64,000 nucleotides of DNA from Aplectana chamaeleonis (GCA_029168955.1 JAPDOI010000378.1:372001-436000); one strand, 5' to 3'. Counted from the first letter of the stretch, positions 1-12,500 are shown. Notes: generated from the sequence alone by a model not told the origin. Translations and numbers: made by a program.

Positions 1-197
1 CAAGGACGGTGGGAATGGCCCAGTACTCCTGTTTTGGAGGAGAACAGCAAATACAGGGGACGGGGCCAACTTCTTACTCCTGTAACGGCATTGTGGGTCT
101 TTTTTGACGCTTCAAAATGGGTAGGCGTTGTGTTCTGAGCCATACCATTCTATTACCGTAGTTATCTCAATCACGTTTGCGAGCGTGTATGCTGCCT
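1..197. mobile_element. MITE subfamily C, right part, cut by the window edge
   Basis: The segment ends in a TGCTGCCT terminus directly followed by TTAA (198-201). It matches the right arm of the complete C element at 22592-23049, including the blocks GACGCTTCAAAATG and GCGTGTATGCTGCC. The left end lies outside the window. No coding potential is seen. Confidence 0.75.
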
Positions 198-579
198 TTA
201 ATTATGCATTGAAACTAATAGTAAAGTTCAGTTTTCTGAAGGCATTCCGGCCGGCGACAGCAACATTCTCAAGAGAGCTGATAAAAAAATGAAATGTCAG
301 GCAGAAATTACGGAAATGCGGACTTTCATTTGTCAAAACGTCGTATTGGGTTGGGGAATAATAATACCGAAAGGCACGGACCATGATAAAAACAATCTTC
401 GAGCTCTCTTTATGAAAATGTAGATCTGGTAATTACAAAAGTAAAAATAAATGAAAGAAAATAGCAGGGAAAAATCACAAGAACAAGCCAGGACAGCTAA
501 TTTCAGGTGTCCCCCCCCCCCCACCGGTCAACGACATTTTCATGAATGCTTGTTTATCCGTCTTTTATTTTGCTCTTAA

Positions 580-1147
580 AGGCAGTGTACGCGCAAAAAA
601 ACGCGTTCAAGTTTTTTACTGTTTTGCGCAGGTAGACTCGCCAGTTTGTGATATATCGCAGATAGGCCACCAAAAACACTCAAATTCCGGAGAAAAGCTC
701 GTTTGAAAATCCCGAAGCATTCAGCCTCCTTTATTCCACGTCTGTCCAGTGTGTCTTGTGTAATACACAAATGTCGGGAATGCTGGACGTCTGAAAGGGT
801 TTAGCCCCAGTAACTTCTCAAGTTGGTTATTTCTTTTGGCCTTTTCAGTGTCAGGAATCCTCTTTAAATAGGAAGCTTCCGATACACACGTTTGAACGCG
901 AGAATTTCTCGAAATAAAGAATATGGAATTCCGGATTGGCCGGGGCCTGTTGTGGCGCTTCTGCTCCTCGTGCTAGATGATCGACCGGGAAAACGCCTTT
1001 TCAGACCACGGAGCGGTTTTCAAGAGGCTATAGCATTATGAATACGCAGCATTGAGGTCTCAAGCTTTGCCAACTATCTCCACTTGGTTCAAACATTGGA
1101 TTGAGAAGAAAAAAAACCAAGTGTGGTTTTCTGGGCGGACGCTGCCT
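580..1147. mobile_element. E-like TTAA MITE
   Basis: It starts AGGCAGTGTACGCGCAAAA and ends in GGCGGACGCTGCCT, with TTAA on both sides. The first 70 bases resemble the inverted right ends of the E elements at 38749 and 51759 (ACGCGCAAAAAAC, then TTTTGCGCAG). It sits inside an F element and abuts an A1 element at a shared TTAA. Reading frames in it are chance. Confidence 0.6.
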
Positions 1148-1489
1148 TTAAAGGCAGTGTTCACGATGGTTTTCGTCCTCGAGTTTTTCACATAAAACAA
1201 TGCGTTGGCCTGCAAGTGTTACCAAACTTACAAAGAAACGGCGAGAAACGCATTAAAACGTCGTATCTCAGTGACATTATTCTATAACATGGACTGGTTG
1301 CCCGGTTGGATGAACATTTCATGGTGGCTGCCATCGCAAAAAAATTGGGTCAATCGAAATTAGAAGAATACTTTATGCAAAGAAGGGTTAGAGTTAGGGC
1401 CCTAAGGAAAGATTGGAGCAATAGAGAGTAGAGAATTTCAAAGAACGGGTCCACAAAAGATTTCACTGTTACAACAAACAGTTCCGGTG

Positions 1490-4400
1490 GGGTGGCGGAC
1501 GTTCTGTCCCAAGGGGGGCGAAGCCTAGGCGAGGTGCGAGCGAGGTGTGAATTACGGGAGTCGTCGACTCGGACTAATTACCGCACTTTACTCACTGCTA
1601 GGGCCAGACATTGTTGTACGAGATGCTATCCAACAAGGCAAACTTAGGTAGAAGTGTCGTTGCGTGCTAGTGTCAAAGATATCCTTCGGGTGTCTTTGAG
1701 CATTGTGTGATGTTGGTGTGAACGGTCTTCCTTTGGCAGTTTGTGCCAATCTGTGATGACCGAGGTCGAACCTCCCATACACGTAATTTTAGGAGGCTTC
1801 CACATCTTTATTTGAATTGAATGAAAAACAGGTTTTCAGAAGCATTCATCTGAAAAATATTGAGAAGTCCAAGTAGAATTTATTCTACAATTCGAGAATT
1901 TCACAACGTCATTTTTTGAAATCATTCAGTTATTAAAACGAAGTACACCTCTATTACTAGTACATTTCGGAAAAGGATGGGGGAATAAACATTTTGACTG
2001 CAAAACAAGTTTTAGAAGAAGATGATAATATTTATGAGTAGGAGGACAATCACTCAATCTAACTTGGTGGTTGTTGATCGCGAATTTAATAGTTTAGTTG
2101 TGAAAATGTTCACTGTATTTCCACTATGGGATTTTTGAAAAATGAGGCTGAAAAATAGAAGTACACCCAAAAATTGGATCTGAAAAATAGAAGGACAAGC
2201 ATCTCTTTGAAAGATATGGTAGGTTTTTCGATTTATCCATCGATTCGAGATGTTCTGAAAATGCAATATTATAAATATTGAATCATTCCGTACTAGAATC
2301 GAATGCCCATGTCTATATGTGACTTCTCTAATTAATTAATATTAATATTATTAACACTCTAATCATCAGATTAAGTTTTTTCAACTACCCTGATATGCAC
2401 GGTTACGGGAGATCTCACAAGTGAACACGGCTGTCCCCTCAGTCTCTGCCCGCAGCGAGACGAGCAGGGTATACTGCTGTCCGACCATCACTGCGATGAC
2501 TCGGCATGCATGGTATGGATTCGCTTACACTGTCTGCAGACTCTCGCGCAGAGATCCGGCTGGCAGCATTCGTCAACGGTTTCGGGTTTTAGCCTGCCTT
2601 TGGCTTAACTGTAGGGTGTTGAGAACGGATTTGAAAGTTCCTAACAAAGAAAAAACTAATATCCAAAAAAACAATGAAGCGGATGTGTGAAAATATGCGT
2701 TTTTGCGGAAAAATCGCTAAAATGAAACGATTTATAATAAGGAACGTCGATAAATAAAGTAATTTTGCTATGTCTCGGCGTTTTTTCAGTGTTTATTCTT
2801 ATTTTTACGTATGAAACCGTGAAATAATTAGTGGAGCCTTCTATTTACCGAACCAGAACTTCAACGCTTATAACTTTACCTTTGAGTAATGTTCTTGAAT
2901 AGAAGATTGCATCGCTGCGATTACAGTTTTAATAATGTTTCGAATATACTCGAAGTGAAAATGAATGAAACTAACCCATATAATACATTCGTGGGCGTTT
3001 ATGAGACCGTTTATCACTCTACTGGTGTTCAATTGACTTCTACCAGAAATTTTGAACAAGGTGATATGAGATTCCAAACACTGCGCGCTCTTATCGAATT
3101 TCGAGCGTGGGAAAATCGCGGTTGCGCTAACAGAAACAGAAAGTAATATATCTGCTAACATATCGTCTCTGATGGAATTACGTGCGTCCCCAGGAGCAGC
3201 AACGACAAGAGGAGATAGCCGCTGAGATCGCGCGCTTCAACGGTCATCACATTTTAGGGGGCGTTCAGCCCACCACTCCGGAGTGCAAAAATTGTTTGGA
3301 TTTTCTGGCGAGTAGACTCGCTCATTGAGTATCCGGAAACTGCTAAAAAATCATTTTGAAATTTCCCATTATATTTGAACTGTATTCTACCAAATCTCAA
3401 TTTGCAGCTGTACACTTGTATTCCTCACGACTTCACTTATGTGAAATACTGAACCAACCGTTATTGTATTTTTCCACTGCATGCCCAATCTCCTGTTTTT
3501 TTCTGTGATGGTGAAGCGCTCCACGATTAGTTGATAAAAAATTGTTTTCATCCGCCTTCTGTAGCAATTTTTCTTGTTCCCGTCATTAGCAAAAAAAACC
3601 ATTCGTTTCATTTCAAATCAGAAAGCATTGTTTATAGAAGCTCGTTTAACCAAACTTTTTGACGGATCAAAAATTGTTCCTAATTCTTTTTCAAGTATAA
3701 CATTACCAACTTTAATCCATTCAGTCCTTATCATTTAGGTTTGGAATGAGTATAAAGTCAGTGTATGCACGTAATTTTATTCGCTATCTATTCTTTAATC
3801 AATTAATTTACTCATACATTTTGTTCGGTGTTTTTTTATTTCAATTATTTTTCAAGCGATTCATTTTTTACATCTCTCCAAGTGTCTTTTCCCTTTTCTA
3901 GAGTTTGTACCTAGTTATCATTGATTTTTAAACAGCTATGCAGTCATGTTTTTTAATGATTTTGTTTTTATTTTATTTCATTTTGTTCAAGTATTTTCTG
4001 AGTGCCATTCTAAATTTTATTGAGCTATATTATTTTGATTTTCGCCACGCGGAATAATGTTGTGGCCACATTTTAATTTTCTATTTATTAAGAGAAACTT
4101 AATCTATATATGTGTCATGCAATCCACCCATAATTTGATATCTGAAAGTTTAACTTGGACTGTAATGGATTCTACGTCATTCCATGCCGTTAAAAACCCG
4201 CTTCACAGCCAAGACATTGTTTACCGAAATCAGTTCACATAACCCTAATCTCATCGATTATGACGGTTGGGTGCCTCCGTGATGTCAGTTTGGGTGTAAA
4301 ACCCCATCCACAAGTGTGCCTCATTTCTCTGTGCTCCAGCGCTCGGGCTGGGCGGTGGGTGAGAGGCATGCGGCGAGGAGAGTGCGCGACGACGGTGGGA

Positions 4401-4648
4401 AAATGCCGAGCGACGCATGTTCACTTGTGAGATCTCCTTAGACAGATATGCACTGCTTCAACACGAAGTATTATTTATTTCGCTCAAAATGGTCTTTCGT
4501 TGGAGTGATAGCGTCTCGTATGACAATGTGTGGCCCTAGCAGTGAGTAAAGTGCGGTAATTAGTCCGAGTCGACGACTCCCGTAATTCACACCTCGCTCG
4601 CACCTCGCTTAGGCTCCGCCCCCCTTGGGACAGAACGTCCCGCTGACC
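1490..4648. mobile_element. 3.16-kb inverted-repeat DNA transposon with 8-bp duplication
   Basis: Its ends are inverted repeats of about 110-150 bp (1490-1645 and 4500-4648), sharing GACGTTCTGTCCCAAGGGG, AAGCCTAGGCGAGGTGCGAG and GTCGTCGACTCGG with few changes. The flanking TTCCGGTG at 1482-1489 and 4649-4656 is an 8-bp target duplication, and it falls in an A1 element whose sequence continues cleanly across it. Eight-base duplications are typical of hAT-type elements, but the termini do not give a firm superfamily. A second inverted pair lies inside (GGAGATCTCACAAGTGAACA near 2408-2430 and 4415-4436), so this is probably composite. No recognisable transposase is seen. Confidence 0.7.
2889..3326 (+). 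CDS. Possible exon fragments of unknown protein inside the 3.16-kb element
   Basis: Two plus-strand stretches look more coding than their surroundings. 2889-3146 contains NETNPYNTFVGVYETVYHS and ends at a stop. About 3186-3326 reads EQQRQEEIAAEIARFNGHH followed by a CxxC-like PECKNC and a stop. An AG acceptor (GTCCCCAG) precedes the second. I could not join the two with consistent phase and recognise no domain. If real, they may be remains of the element's own protein. The opposite strand of 2868-3161 is also open, so this is weak. Confidence 0.2.
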
Positions 4649-5026
4649 TTCCGGTGATACTTAAGAAGCGGGGTGATAATTAGGATTTCGTGTACTTCTG
4701 GTGCGTTTTTCTCGATTTCTACGTCATTTTAGTTCTACCCGGGGGCCACTTCATCAATATAGCGAATAATCTCAAAATTGAAGATTATCGTGAGCACTGC
4801 CTTTAAAGTAGTCAGTAGTCTCTAAAACTGCATAGAAATTACTTCAGAAACAAAATTGAAGCAGACGTTTATGGAAATCTGGATAACTGGAGGCGGGAGG
4901 ACACCAAGCAATAACTTTTTTCTCAGCGTTTTTTCTCTTTTTTTTACTAATTTTCACTTTTGTGATGGCCGTACCTACCTTCTCATAAGGATAGCACAAT
5001 GACTGATTTTGTCGAGAACCATGCCT

Positions 5027-5784
5027 TCAAAGGGAATTGTTGTTATTGCTTTTTCAATCAAGATATTCATATTGATTCTTGTGTTAATAAGGTGGAGTTT
5101 CTTCTAGACACTCCAATTTCCCCAACTTGTGTATATCGTTCCTGGGAATATCATTTTAGAAAAAAATCCATTGTGCCCGAACTTCTTCGTTGTTTCAGAG
5201 ATTATTTTCTTGTTATTACTGCGCGCGTCCATGGTAAAAAGTTTAGGCATATTGATGTTTGTGTGTTTTTGTGGGAAAACTCACCGTTTCTCAACGTTTC
5301 CGGTATTTTTTCCACAAAACCTAGGAAAAAATTATAGAGCTGCCACCGTTTTGGCGCTAGGGTTCGGCGTGAGGTGTGATGTACCACAGGAGGGGGGGGG
5401 GTCGGACCCGTTGACGTCCGGTGAAGAGGGTCGGATTTTCGACCAACCAAGAACCAAGATGGCCTTCTATCAGCAGTGGGGAGGGTCCTGAGAGCCATAC
5501 CGTTAGTATATAAAATGACGGCAAAAGCAGACCACAATAAGATGTCAAAATAATAGTGGAGATCAAACTGAGAAGGCGAAATGAGACAGGAGATCAAAAA
5601 AGAAACTGAAGAGTGAGAAACAACTGCGCGAAACAGATGAGGCTGGTCGCCAGGTGAGGTGTGTCACAAAAGCGCTCTTGTATATGTCAGCAACAGTGAG
5701 GTTGAGTATTTACTATCATGGAGATCAATACAAGAGAACTATCCTGACAACGAAATGACACGTGTTCTGGGAATTCATAATCAA
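5027..5784. other. No gene seen
   Basis: Open frames in both directions are short and mutually overlapping, with no splice-flanked coding stretch and no domain. There is a G-rich run near 5389-5402. The stretch looks like old, unclassified repeat DNA between two MITEs. Confidence 0.5.
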
Positions 5785-6429
5785 AGGCAGCGTCCATACG
5801 TGGCGAGAGCGTGCGATTACGCAAAATCGATGCTCATCGTGGGCACACAATTCGCTAGCCGCTCACAGGCGCTCCTTCTCGCGCGCCCTCGCTCGCTTGC
5901 TCCCGCACGCTTACGCCAGCACCACGCAGCAAGCAGCAAGTTTCAAGCTTACTGCTCCATCATTAAAGCAGGTGGCACCAAACCTGTAGCAAAGCTACTG
6001 CCCTTGTTTTTCATAATACCTTCACGAGAGTCGAAAACCATAGGAAATCATCAGCCGTTGCGCCGACTCGAGCGATTGATCACCCGATCAAACGTTTTCA
6101 ATCAAATCAACACGAGATGGGAGGTGTTTGCCTGTGTTAATTTGCGGGCAGCGTTGAGGAGCGTCGAAAGGCGCACAGCAGCGGGAGCGCCCGCTCTCGC
6201 GACGTATGGACGCACAAGAAAGAAAATCCACAACCGGGCAAGATAAAAACCACAGTAACCCTATAGATAAAGTACATCTGTGTGGGAGAGCGGTCGTCCT
6301 TATCACGGCAGAGACAGATATGAAGCAGCAACCTCTTCAGTACCTTGCTGAATGAAGTGATAAGGGTGAGTTACGGTGGTTTTTATCTTGCCCGGTTGTG
6401 GATTTTATTTTTTGTTATGGACACTGCCT
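5785..6429. mobile_element. AGGCAGCGTCC-type foldback MITE with internal hairpin
   Basis: It starts AGGCAGCGTCCATACG after TCAA and ends ATGGACACTGCCT. GTCCATACGTGGCGAGAGCG near 5791 recurs inverted near 6190-6215. A second inverted pair (AATCCACAACCGGGCAAGAT near 6225 and its complement near 6390) forms a hairpin at the right. A related end lies near 30355-30397. The 195-codon open frame at 5659-6246 runs across the element and is not credible as a gene. Confidence 0.5.
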
Positions 6430-6522
6430 AATATTCATTTCCAGGCTCCCTTGCAACTTCCTCCACGAAATTGAATCGTTAGGCAATTTCCAAGGTGCGA
6501 TATTGCCTGCAAGATAAGATTT

Positions 6523-6954
6523 TTACGCCCTGAGGGCATATAGGTGCTGTTTCGGGCATGAAAACCTCATTTGGAATATGGCTGTTCGCATAAAAAAACG
6601 CAACCAAAATTTCATGGACGCAGCTTCAAGCTGAACAGCGCTACATAAGGTGAGCGGAGCTTGTTTTTATGCCCTGAGGGCACAAAGGTGCAGCTTTGGG
6701 AGCGAAAACTACATTTAGAATATCGCTGTCCCCAGTTCAAAACGTACCCAAAATTTCATGAGCGCAGCTTTGAACCAAAGAGCGCTACATAGGATGGACG
6801 AAGCTTGTTTTTATGCCCTGAGGGCACACAGGTTTGGTTTCGGGCATGAAAACCACATTTCGTATATGGCTGTCTGCATGTGAAAACGCACCCGATATTT
6901 CATGGAGGCAGCTTCAAGCTGAACAGCGCTACATAGGTTGGGGTCCATGAAAAT
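6523..6954. repeat. Tandem repeat, about 144-bp unit, three copies
   Basis: The block TTTTTAYGCCCTGAGGGCA begins each unit. GCCCTGAGGG falls at 6527, 6671 and 6815, exactly 144 bp apart. Each unit also carries GGGCATGAAAAC or a variant, AATTTCATG and AGCGCTACATA. Copies differ by roughly 15-25 percent by eye. Confidence 0.85.
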
Positions 6955-7259
6955 GTGAAATTTAATTTATCGAAACTTTAATTAGGGAGTTTCGCTTTGC
7001 TACAACGTGCGGAAAACCTAGTACTGGACCCAAGTAACTAATTAAGTTTTCTTAGCCGGCTCAAAACGGTCTCCGAAGACCCATTATTGGATGTGTCCGT
7101 TCGTAGCCCATCCACTCCCTATTGGTGTTTTACGCTCAAACACGACCTAAAACAATACACTCACCCGTCGCGATGAGTCCCACAGTTATGTGTGGTGAAT
7201 GGTTATCAGACTGAGTCAGTGGCCGTATCCACGGAACTCTGGGAGCCCCCAAAGTCCAC
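6955..7259. other. No gene seen
   Basis: AT-rich and GC-neutral sequence between the 144-bp repeat and the next inverted-repeat element. There is no coding stretch, hairpin or conserved block. Confidence 0.45.
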
Positions 7260-8245
7260 TTACAAGGGAAGTGTTTAAAGTGGTAAACGCATCTGCGAAA
7301 ACGACCAGTATCGTTAGTATCTCTTCTGGTTCAATAGTAAAAATGCGCAGTATCCCGCCCCGAGCTGCAGGTTTGAACAAGTTATGAGCATTTTTCAAGC
7401 TCCGCGAAAAGGCAAGGGGACATCAGATATTTTTTTTGGAGTTTCAAAAAATTTTGTCAGATTCTGTTCAAAACTTGTATGTAGGGGTAATCTAGGGTTA
7501 TGAACACGAATCTGGAGTCCGTTTGTCGAATTTTTGAGGTTTACTGTAGGTTACGGGAGTTAACATGTCATTTAGGGGGCAAAAACCATCTTAGTATTCT
7601 GAAAACCGACAAACGCACGTTAAATTCGTATTCTCCACCCCGAATAACCCCCGTATACAAATTTTGAGTAACATTTGAGATTTTGACCAAACTACCGTAT
7701 ACCCACCGTAATCTAGCGTAATTTGCACAAATACGATAGACAGACCGAACTTTTCCCCGGTTGGGAAGCTTCGAACGAAATTAGGCGAAAACTTTGGAAA
7801 ATCGAATAATAAACCCCAGATTCGTGATCAGCGCCCCAAAAAATCCCCCTGGGAAAATTTTAAGTTAAATCTAGAACATTTTCCTAAAACGCTTCCAGAG
7901 TCCTCTGATTGGTATAAATAAACGCCCAACCGAAAATCCTAAAAGTCCAAAATGCTGTCAGTCTGAACAAAGTATGGAAAATGTGCCTTCACCCAAACTT
8001 TGCCCAGCGGGGTAGTTTTGGGCGCTGAACACATTTATGAGATCCGTTTCCGGATTTCCCAAAGACTAAGGCACTTTTTGGAAGGTACAAAAAGCACAGA
8101 AAACGACTCTTTCAAGCTTGTAACTTTTTGGAACATGCATCTCGGGGCGGGATACTGCGTTGTTTTACTATTGAGCCACAAGAAATACTAACGATTCTAG
8201 TCGTTTTGGCAGATGGGATTTACCACTGTAAACACATCCCTTGTT
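7260..8245. mobile_element. Inverted-repeat element, about 985 bp
   Basis: Arms of about 120 bp (7260-7380 and 8128-8245) share, inverted, ACAAGGGAWGTGTTTAMAGT, AACGACYAGWATCGTTAGTA and GCAGTATCCCGCCCCGAG. The interior (about 7440-7960) resembles the repeat seen at 32830-33155, 40960-41560 and 58005-58735 (GGGTTAT..GAACACGAATCTGGAG blocks). No transposase is visible, so it is probably non-autonomous. Confidence 0.7.
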
Positions 8246-8330
8246 AGCGTACCCGGCAGGTACACAGGAAGGTTCCCGGCTACCTGGCGGGTGAGCGGGA
8301 GGGTTCCTGGCCACCTAGCGGGTGGATGGA
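8246..8330. repeat. Short GC-rich degenerate tandem repeat
   Basis: Three imperfect units of the type ACCYRGCGGGT with GGYTCCYGGC between them. The function is unknown. Confidence 0.4.
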
Positions 8331-8471
8331 GTTGGGTGTGGCTGCTACGTCGATCTCGTGTTTCAGAAAATCACCAATATTTTCCTAAAATTCAGTGCGC
8401 GCTTTACCCGTTCACCCGCACAATTGAGGTTGGGCACGCTATGCCGCATTGCCAGCGGAGCTGAGAAAAAC

Positions 8472-8941
8472 AATACCGCTCGTAGGATTTGGTCAGAAAG
8501 CGAGCGAGGTCGGGTTTTCGCGTCTTTTTTGTATAATTCGCTTTAAAGTCAACCTTGAGCGAAACTAGTAAGATATTGATGATCCTGGCGTTAAGGGCTA
8601 TCCAAAGGTATAGCCATTGTCGGGATTTCGTGGAGAACCAGGGAATATTCGCAATCAAGTTGCTCTCTAGATACGGTAGACATATGGAAACGCAGACGGA
8701 GACGGTAGAGCCCCTTCCGTCATGGTACCGTAATCACAAATCTGGCTTACAGCGAAACTTTTTTAGTTCTCAATCAAACCACCACAAAGGTTGATCCAGT
8801 GGGTAGCCCTCGGCGCCAGGATCATGAATATCTTCCTAGTTTCGCTCTAAGTTGAGTTTGGAGCGAGTTATACAGAAAAGACTAAAAAGACGCGAAACCC
8901 CGACCTCGCTCGCCATCTGACCAAATCCTACGAGCGGTATT
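8472..8941. mobile_element. Foldback MITE, about 470 bp, first copy
   Basis: The termini AATACCGCTCGTAGGATTTG and its inverse at 8921-8941 are near perfect. The arms run over 100 bp and include GAGCGAGGTCGGGTTTTCGC and TATAATTCGCTTTAAAG inverted near 8860. A second copy lies at 16787-17260. Open frames inside mirror each other on the two strands, as expected of a palindrome. Confidence 0.8.
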
Positions 8942-9540
8942 CTAGCAGCCTCCTAGACGGAGGTCTCCTCTCCGTCTCTGCGGGTACGCCTACTCACGCC
9001 TGTCTCTGCTTTCACCGGTGGCGAAGAGGGGAGCATCATTGAAAAGCATTATTGGAACTTCGACAGGGGAGGCACAATATTGGTTGCCATACGCCGGTCA
9101 CGGGATGGTTACGCCCACTCTCTGCGCCCGCTGTTTCATGGATACGGCCACACATGGTTCGTGGGCCAACTGTGACTGGGGCTCTGTGCACGGATCGATC
9201 CCCACATCCTTTTCCCAATTTGCTACTTCCGCGCGCAAGAAGAAATGATTATCCAGTAGAAAGTATAGTTGTGCCCTCCGAGTAGTTTCGAATAATTTGG
9301 ATTTGTGCGCCGATGTCAACATGGATTTGAACAGTCTTAGTTTCCCAGCATTGCTTTGGGAGAGATGTTTACAAAATTGAAGGACAAGTTGGCTTCCACT
9401 CTTTCATAAACCTGCAACTGTCCGTTATTTGCAATTAAATTCGAATATCGAATAGTTTCGAATGATTGTCAGATCAATACTGTGGAGAGCCAGAATCCTG
9501 CTCTCTCATTTCGAATAGAACAACTATAGTAGAAAGTTAC
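8942..9540. other. No gene seen (probable intron of the GalNAc-transferase gene)
   Basis: It lies downstream of a good splice donor (exon end 9541, donor GTAACT). I looked for the next conserved GalNAc-transferase motifs (VVCPVID-like, GGLF-like, WGGEN-like) on the minus strand and found none here or further left. The sequence therefore reads as intron or repeat. Confidence 0.4.
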
Positions 9541-12500
9541 CGATTATCCTTTATTCTGTCTAGCATCGGTTCCAACCATCCTTCTGTGCATTCGCAGTGT
9601 GAGTCAAGGAAAGTCAGTACGTCACCAGTTGCTTCCTAGATTTAGGAAATAATTCAGTTTTACGTTCTCGAGTCTGAAACTCTTGGTTTTCGCAGAGGTA
9701 TAGAATCAAGAGAGTTATGCATGTAAACTCTGAGGAGTCTCTAATGAGCTCTCGACTTCGATTATAATAAGCAGCGTAGGGTGGGCTTCGGCGAAATATA
9801 GTTCGTAGTAAGCCGTTTTGCCGAAAAAAGCGACCGCTCACCGCTGGAGATAAGCGATGTCGAGAGCCTACTAGAAATGCCTCGGAGCTCATGTTAATTA
9901 ATAGTTGGCGCCGACTTGCTCTTTTCCCGTCTGTGTATGTTGTAGTGAGCATGAGAGCACATGACATAGCGCAATAGCCATTTGTCCGATCAACAGCGGT
10001 CTCGTAACCTCTACTCAGAACACACCAGGAAAGAGAGATTAGTGTGAAGCGTACCTGAGCTCCCATTAGCCTTGCTCTGATCAGTCCCACTCGTTGTTTT
10101 GTACGAAGAATTTTCACAGGCACTGGGTAATGCTTTATGGCCTCGTCCAAAACGGGGTACTTCAGAAACGCTGTAAAACAGTATTGAGAGGAAGATATCA
10201 AAGCTTGTAGAGAAGCACTGACTTCTGTTAGAAAAGTCATCGACGAGGATGATTTCCTTGAGAAGTGGTCTTGGTGATCGATCAGCCACACTTTGAGTTG
10301 TGCGTAGGAGAGTAGAGAAAGCCTCGTTGTGATAGACGATTATCACTGAAGTCGTTGGCAGATCGGAAACGTCTGAAGGAGCTTCTAGAAAAGCATCTAA
10401 TGCGAAAAGAACTCAGCTGCGCCAATTATCACCTCTGTATTTCTTCTTGCGACAAGATGGTTTCCGGTAATCCTCCAAGGATCGATTCAGTGCAATTCGA
10501 TCACTCACGAAAATACTGAACTGAAATAGCCGAGAAATGATCCTATTATCACATATAGTCGACGCAGAATAGCTCGTGAGTGCGATGTATTTTTTCGAAA
10601 ATTCCATCTGCGGGAATACATAGAGGCTGTGCAGCGAATGGAAAGTCTCATGAAGGCGGAGACTGCGAGTGGATACACCGACCCGACGAACTCTTCTGCG
10701 TCGACTATACGTAAGTTTACAAGCACATAATTGCACGCCTCCAAATAACAAAAATAGAGTATCATTTATACAATAGCGAAAACAATTCCAAATAGTGTTG
10801 TGTCAGATTGCGGTGCTTCAAAGGCAGTGTTCACGATAATCTTCGATTCTGAGATTAATCGCTAAATCGATTGTTTGGCCTCCGAGTAGGACTGAAATCA
10901 CGAAGAAACCGAGAAAAATGCGCCAGAAGGGCACGAAAACCTTTACTCTCACCCTGCTTCTTTACTCTCAGTGGAACTGTTTGTTGTGTCAATGCATTCT
11001 TTTGTAGGCCCGTCTTTTGCAAATCTCTATTTTGTGTTGTTCCGTTCTTTCCTTGGGACCCTAACTATTACTGTTTTGAAAAAAATATTCTTCCATTTTT
11101 GATGAGCCCCATTTTTCACCGGTGACAATCACCGTGAACATGTTCATCCAACCGGACAACTAGTCCAGGTCAATGAATAATGTCACTGAAATAAGACGAT
11201 TCAGAGCGTTTCTCGCCGTTTCTTCGTAATTTTCGTGATACTTGGTAGCCAACGCTTTTGGGTGGAAAACTCGGTAACGAAAATCATCGTGAACACTGCC
11301 TTCAAGAGTTCCAGGAGACCTTAGAAACCCTTGAAAGGGGAATGATCGAAGAAAAAAGGTGTGACGCTTTGAAAATGTAAGATTAGTGGATTCAGAAAGA
11401 AAAAAGAGGATGGAAGCATTTGTACTGAACAGCAGAATTTGTTCCCCGGTAGATTTAAAATTTATCAAAACACAGCGAAAAATTGGCTATTCAAAAGCCA
11501 GAGTAGAATATAGAACAATGGTTGGTTGAGACTTTGTGAGAATGACCAGTGACGCCACCTGATTGATCCCAAAGGTTTCGTCCGATTGGCGCTCTTCCTC
11601 CTTTGTCAGTCTCACTCCTCTTCCGCCTTCACCCCAGCCGATCGGTTTGAAATTGTTGGCATTGATCTCTTCTGGAAGAAATTCGTTCTAGCCATAAACA
11701 TCTTCAACTAGTTTGTATCTCAGTTTTCTTTGAAGCAATACATTCTTTTGAATAGTTGACGTCCTTGTAATAGTACAGTGCGTTTAAAAAGTATAGACGC
11801 ACCCCCTAATACATCGTTATCCGATCTGAATAAGATCGGCTGCAAAATTTTTTATAACCAACTCGTCGGGCGAGAAAACCCTAGCGTACAACATTTCAGT
11901 GCCTCACGTGAAAAAATTAGGTACTTTTGGTCTTAAACCTTGAAACACAGCATTTCAAAAGTATATGTAAACGCACTTACGATTTGCAGCATATTTATTA
12001 ACAAAAACAACAGGCAATGAAAGTTTAGTAGCAGATCGGTCCTCCGTGCTTAGCTATCACTTCTTAAACGCGATTTGGCATCGAATCCACCAGCCTCTGC
12101 AAAACCTGAACGTCCAAGCGGTCTCAGAAACGGATGATTGCTGCCTTGAGGTCTTCAGCGTTTGCGTGCGTTCGAGCTTCACCATAACTGTCACGTGCAG
12201 GCCAGTCCACTCGCCTTACCTTACTCTCCTCTAACCTCGCCTTTGTCGACCGGCTCACGTGAACTGACGCGTTGTCTTGTCGTAGAACAAGCTACCCTCT
12301 ATCCTGCTGTGTGAGGAAAAGCAAGAGGTGGCATCTCAGCATGAGCTGGTACTCAGCAGAGTCCATATGAGTGGAAATAAACGCAATCTCCTAAACGCTG
12401 TCATTGCAAAAAGCTCTCCAAACCATGACAGTACCACCTCCGAAGTTCCGCTTGCTGGAGAACGAGGGTTCCTCCTGAAGATCCCTCCACTAAAACGCAT

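Larger units (their letters stand above)
1152..4802. mobile_element. MITE subfamily A1 carrying a 3.16-kb insertion (A1 parts 1152-1489 and 4657-4802)
   Basis: The left end is AGGCAGTGTTCACGATG and the right end ATTATCGTGAGCACTGCCT, with TTAA on both sides. The two halves together rebuild the 483-bp A1 copy at 47060-47542. The interruption is the element at 1490-4648, flanked by TTCCGGTG on both sides. The A1 TTAA that is occupied in the copies at 35.8 and 46.0 kb is empty here (TGATACTTAAGAAGCGGGG around 4660). Confidence 0.8.
372..5026. mobile_element. MITE subfamily F split by nested insertions (F parts 372-575 and 4807-5026)
   Basis: The pieces 372-575 and 4807-5026 align in order with the intact F element at 55387-55816. 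Shared blocks include TTACAAAAGTAAAAATAA, GTCAGTAGTCTC and a terminus GTCGAGAACCATGCCT against ATCGAGAACCCTGCCT. Between them lie an E-like element (580-1147) and an A1 element (1152-4802), separated from F and from each other by single TTAA motifs at 576-579, 1148-1151 and 4803-4806. The right flank of F is TCAA. The F left end is degenerate (CGAA flank). Confidence 0.6.

Noticed and set aside
5659..6246. 195-codon plus-strand ORF, the longest in the window
   Set aside because: It crosses a MITE end at 5785 and its foldback arms. The composition is that of the repeat (Arg/Ala-rich from GC-rich arms), with no domain.
6367..6420. Possible terminator or riboswitch-like hairpin
   Set aside because: It is the inner inverted repeat of a MITE. 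Bacterial-type regulatory hairpins do not apply to this eukaryotic sequence.
9614..10291. 225-codon minus-strand ORF read as one gene
   Set aside because: It reads through introns of the GalNAc-transferase. Only the pieces 10055-10170 and part of others are coding, partly in another frame.
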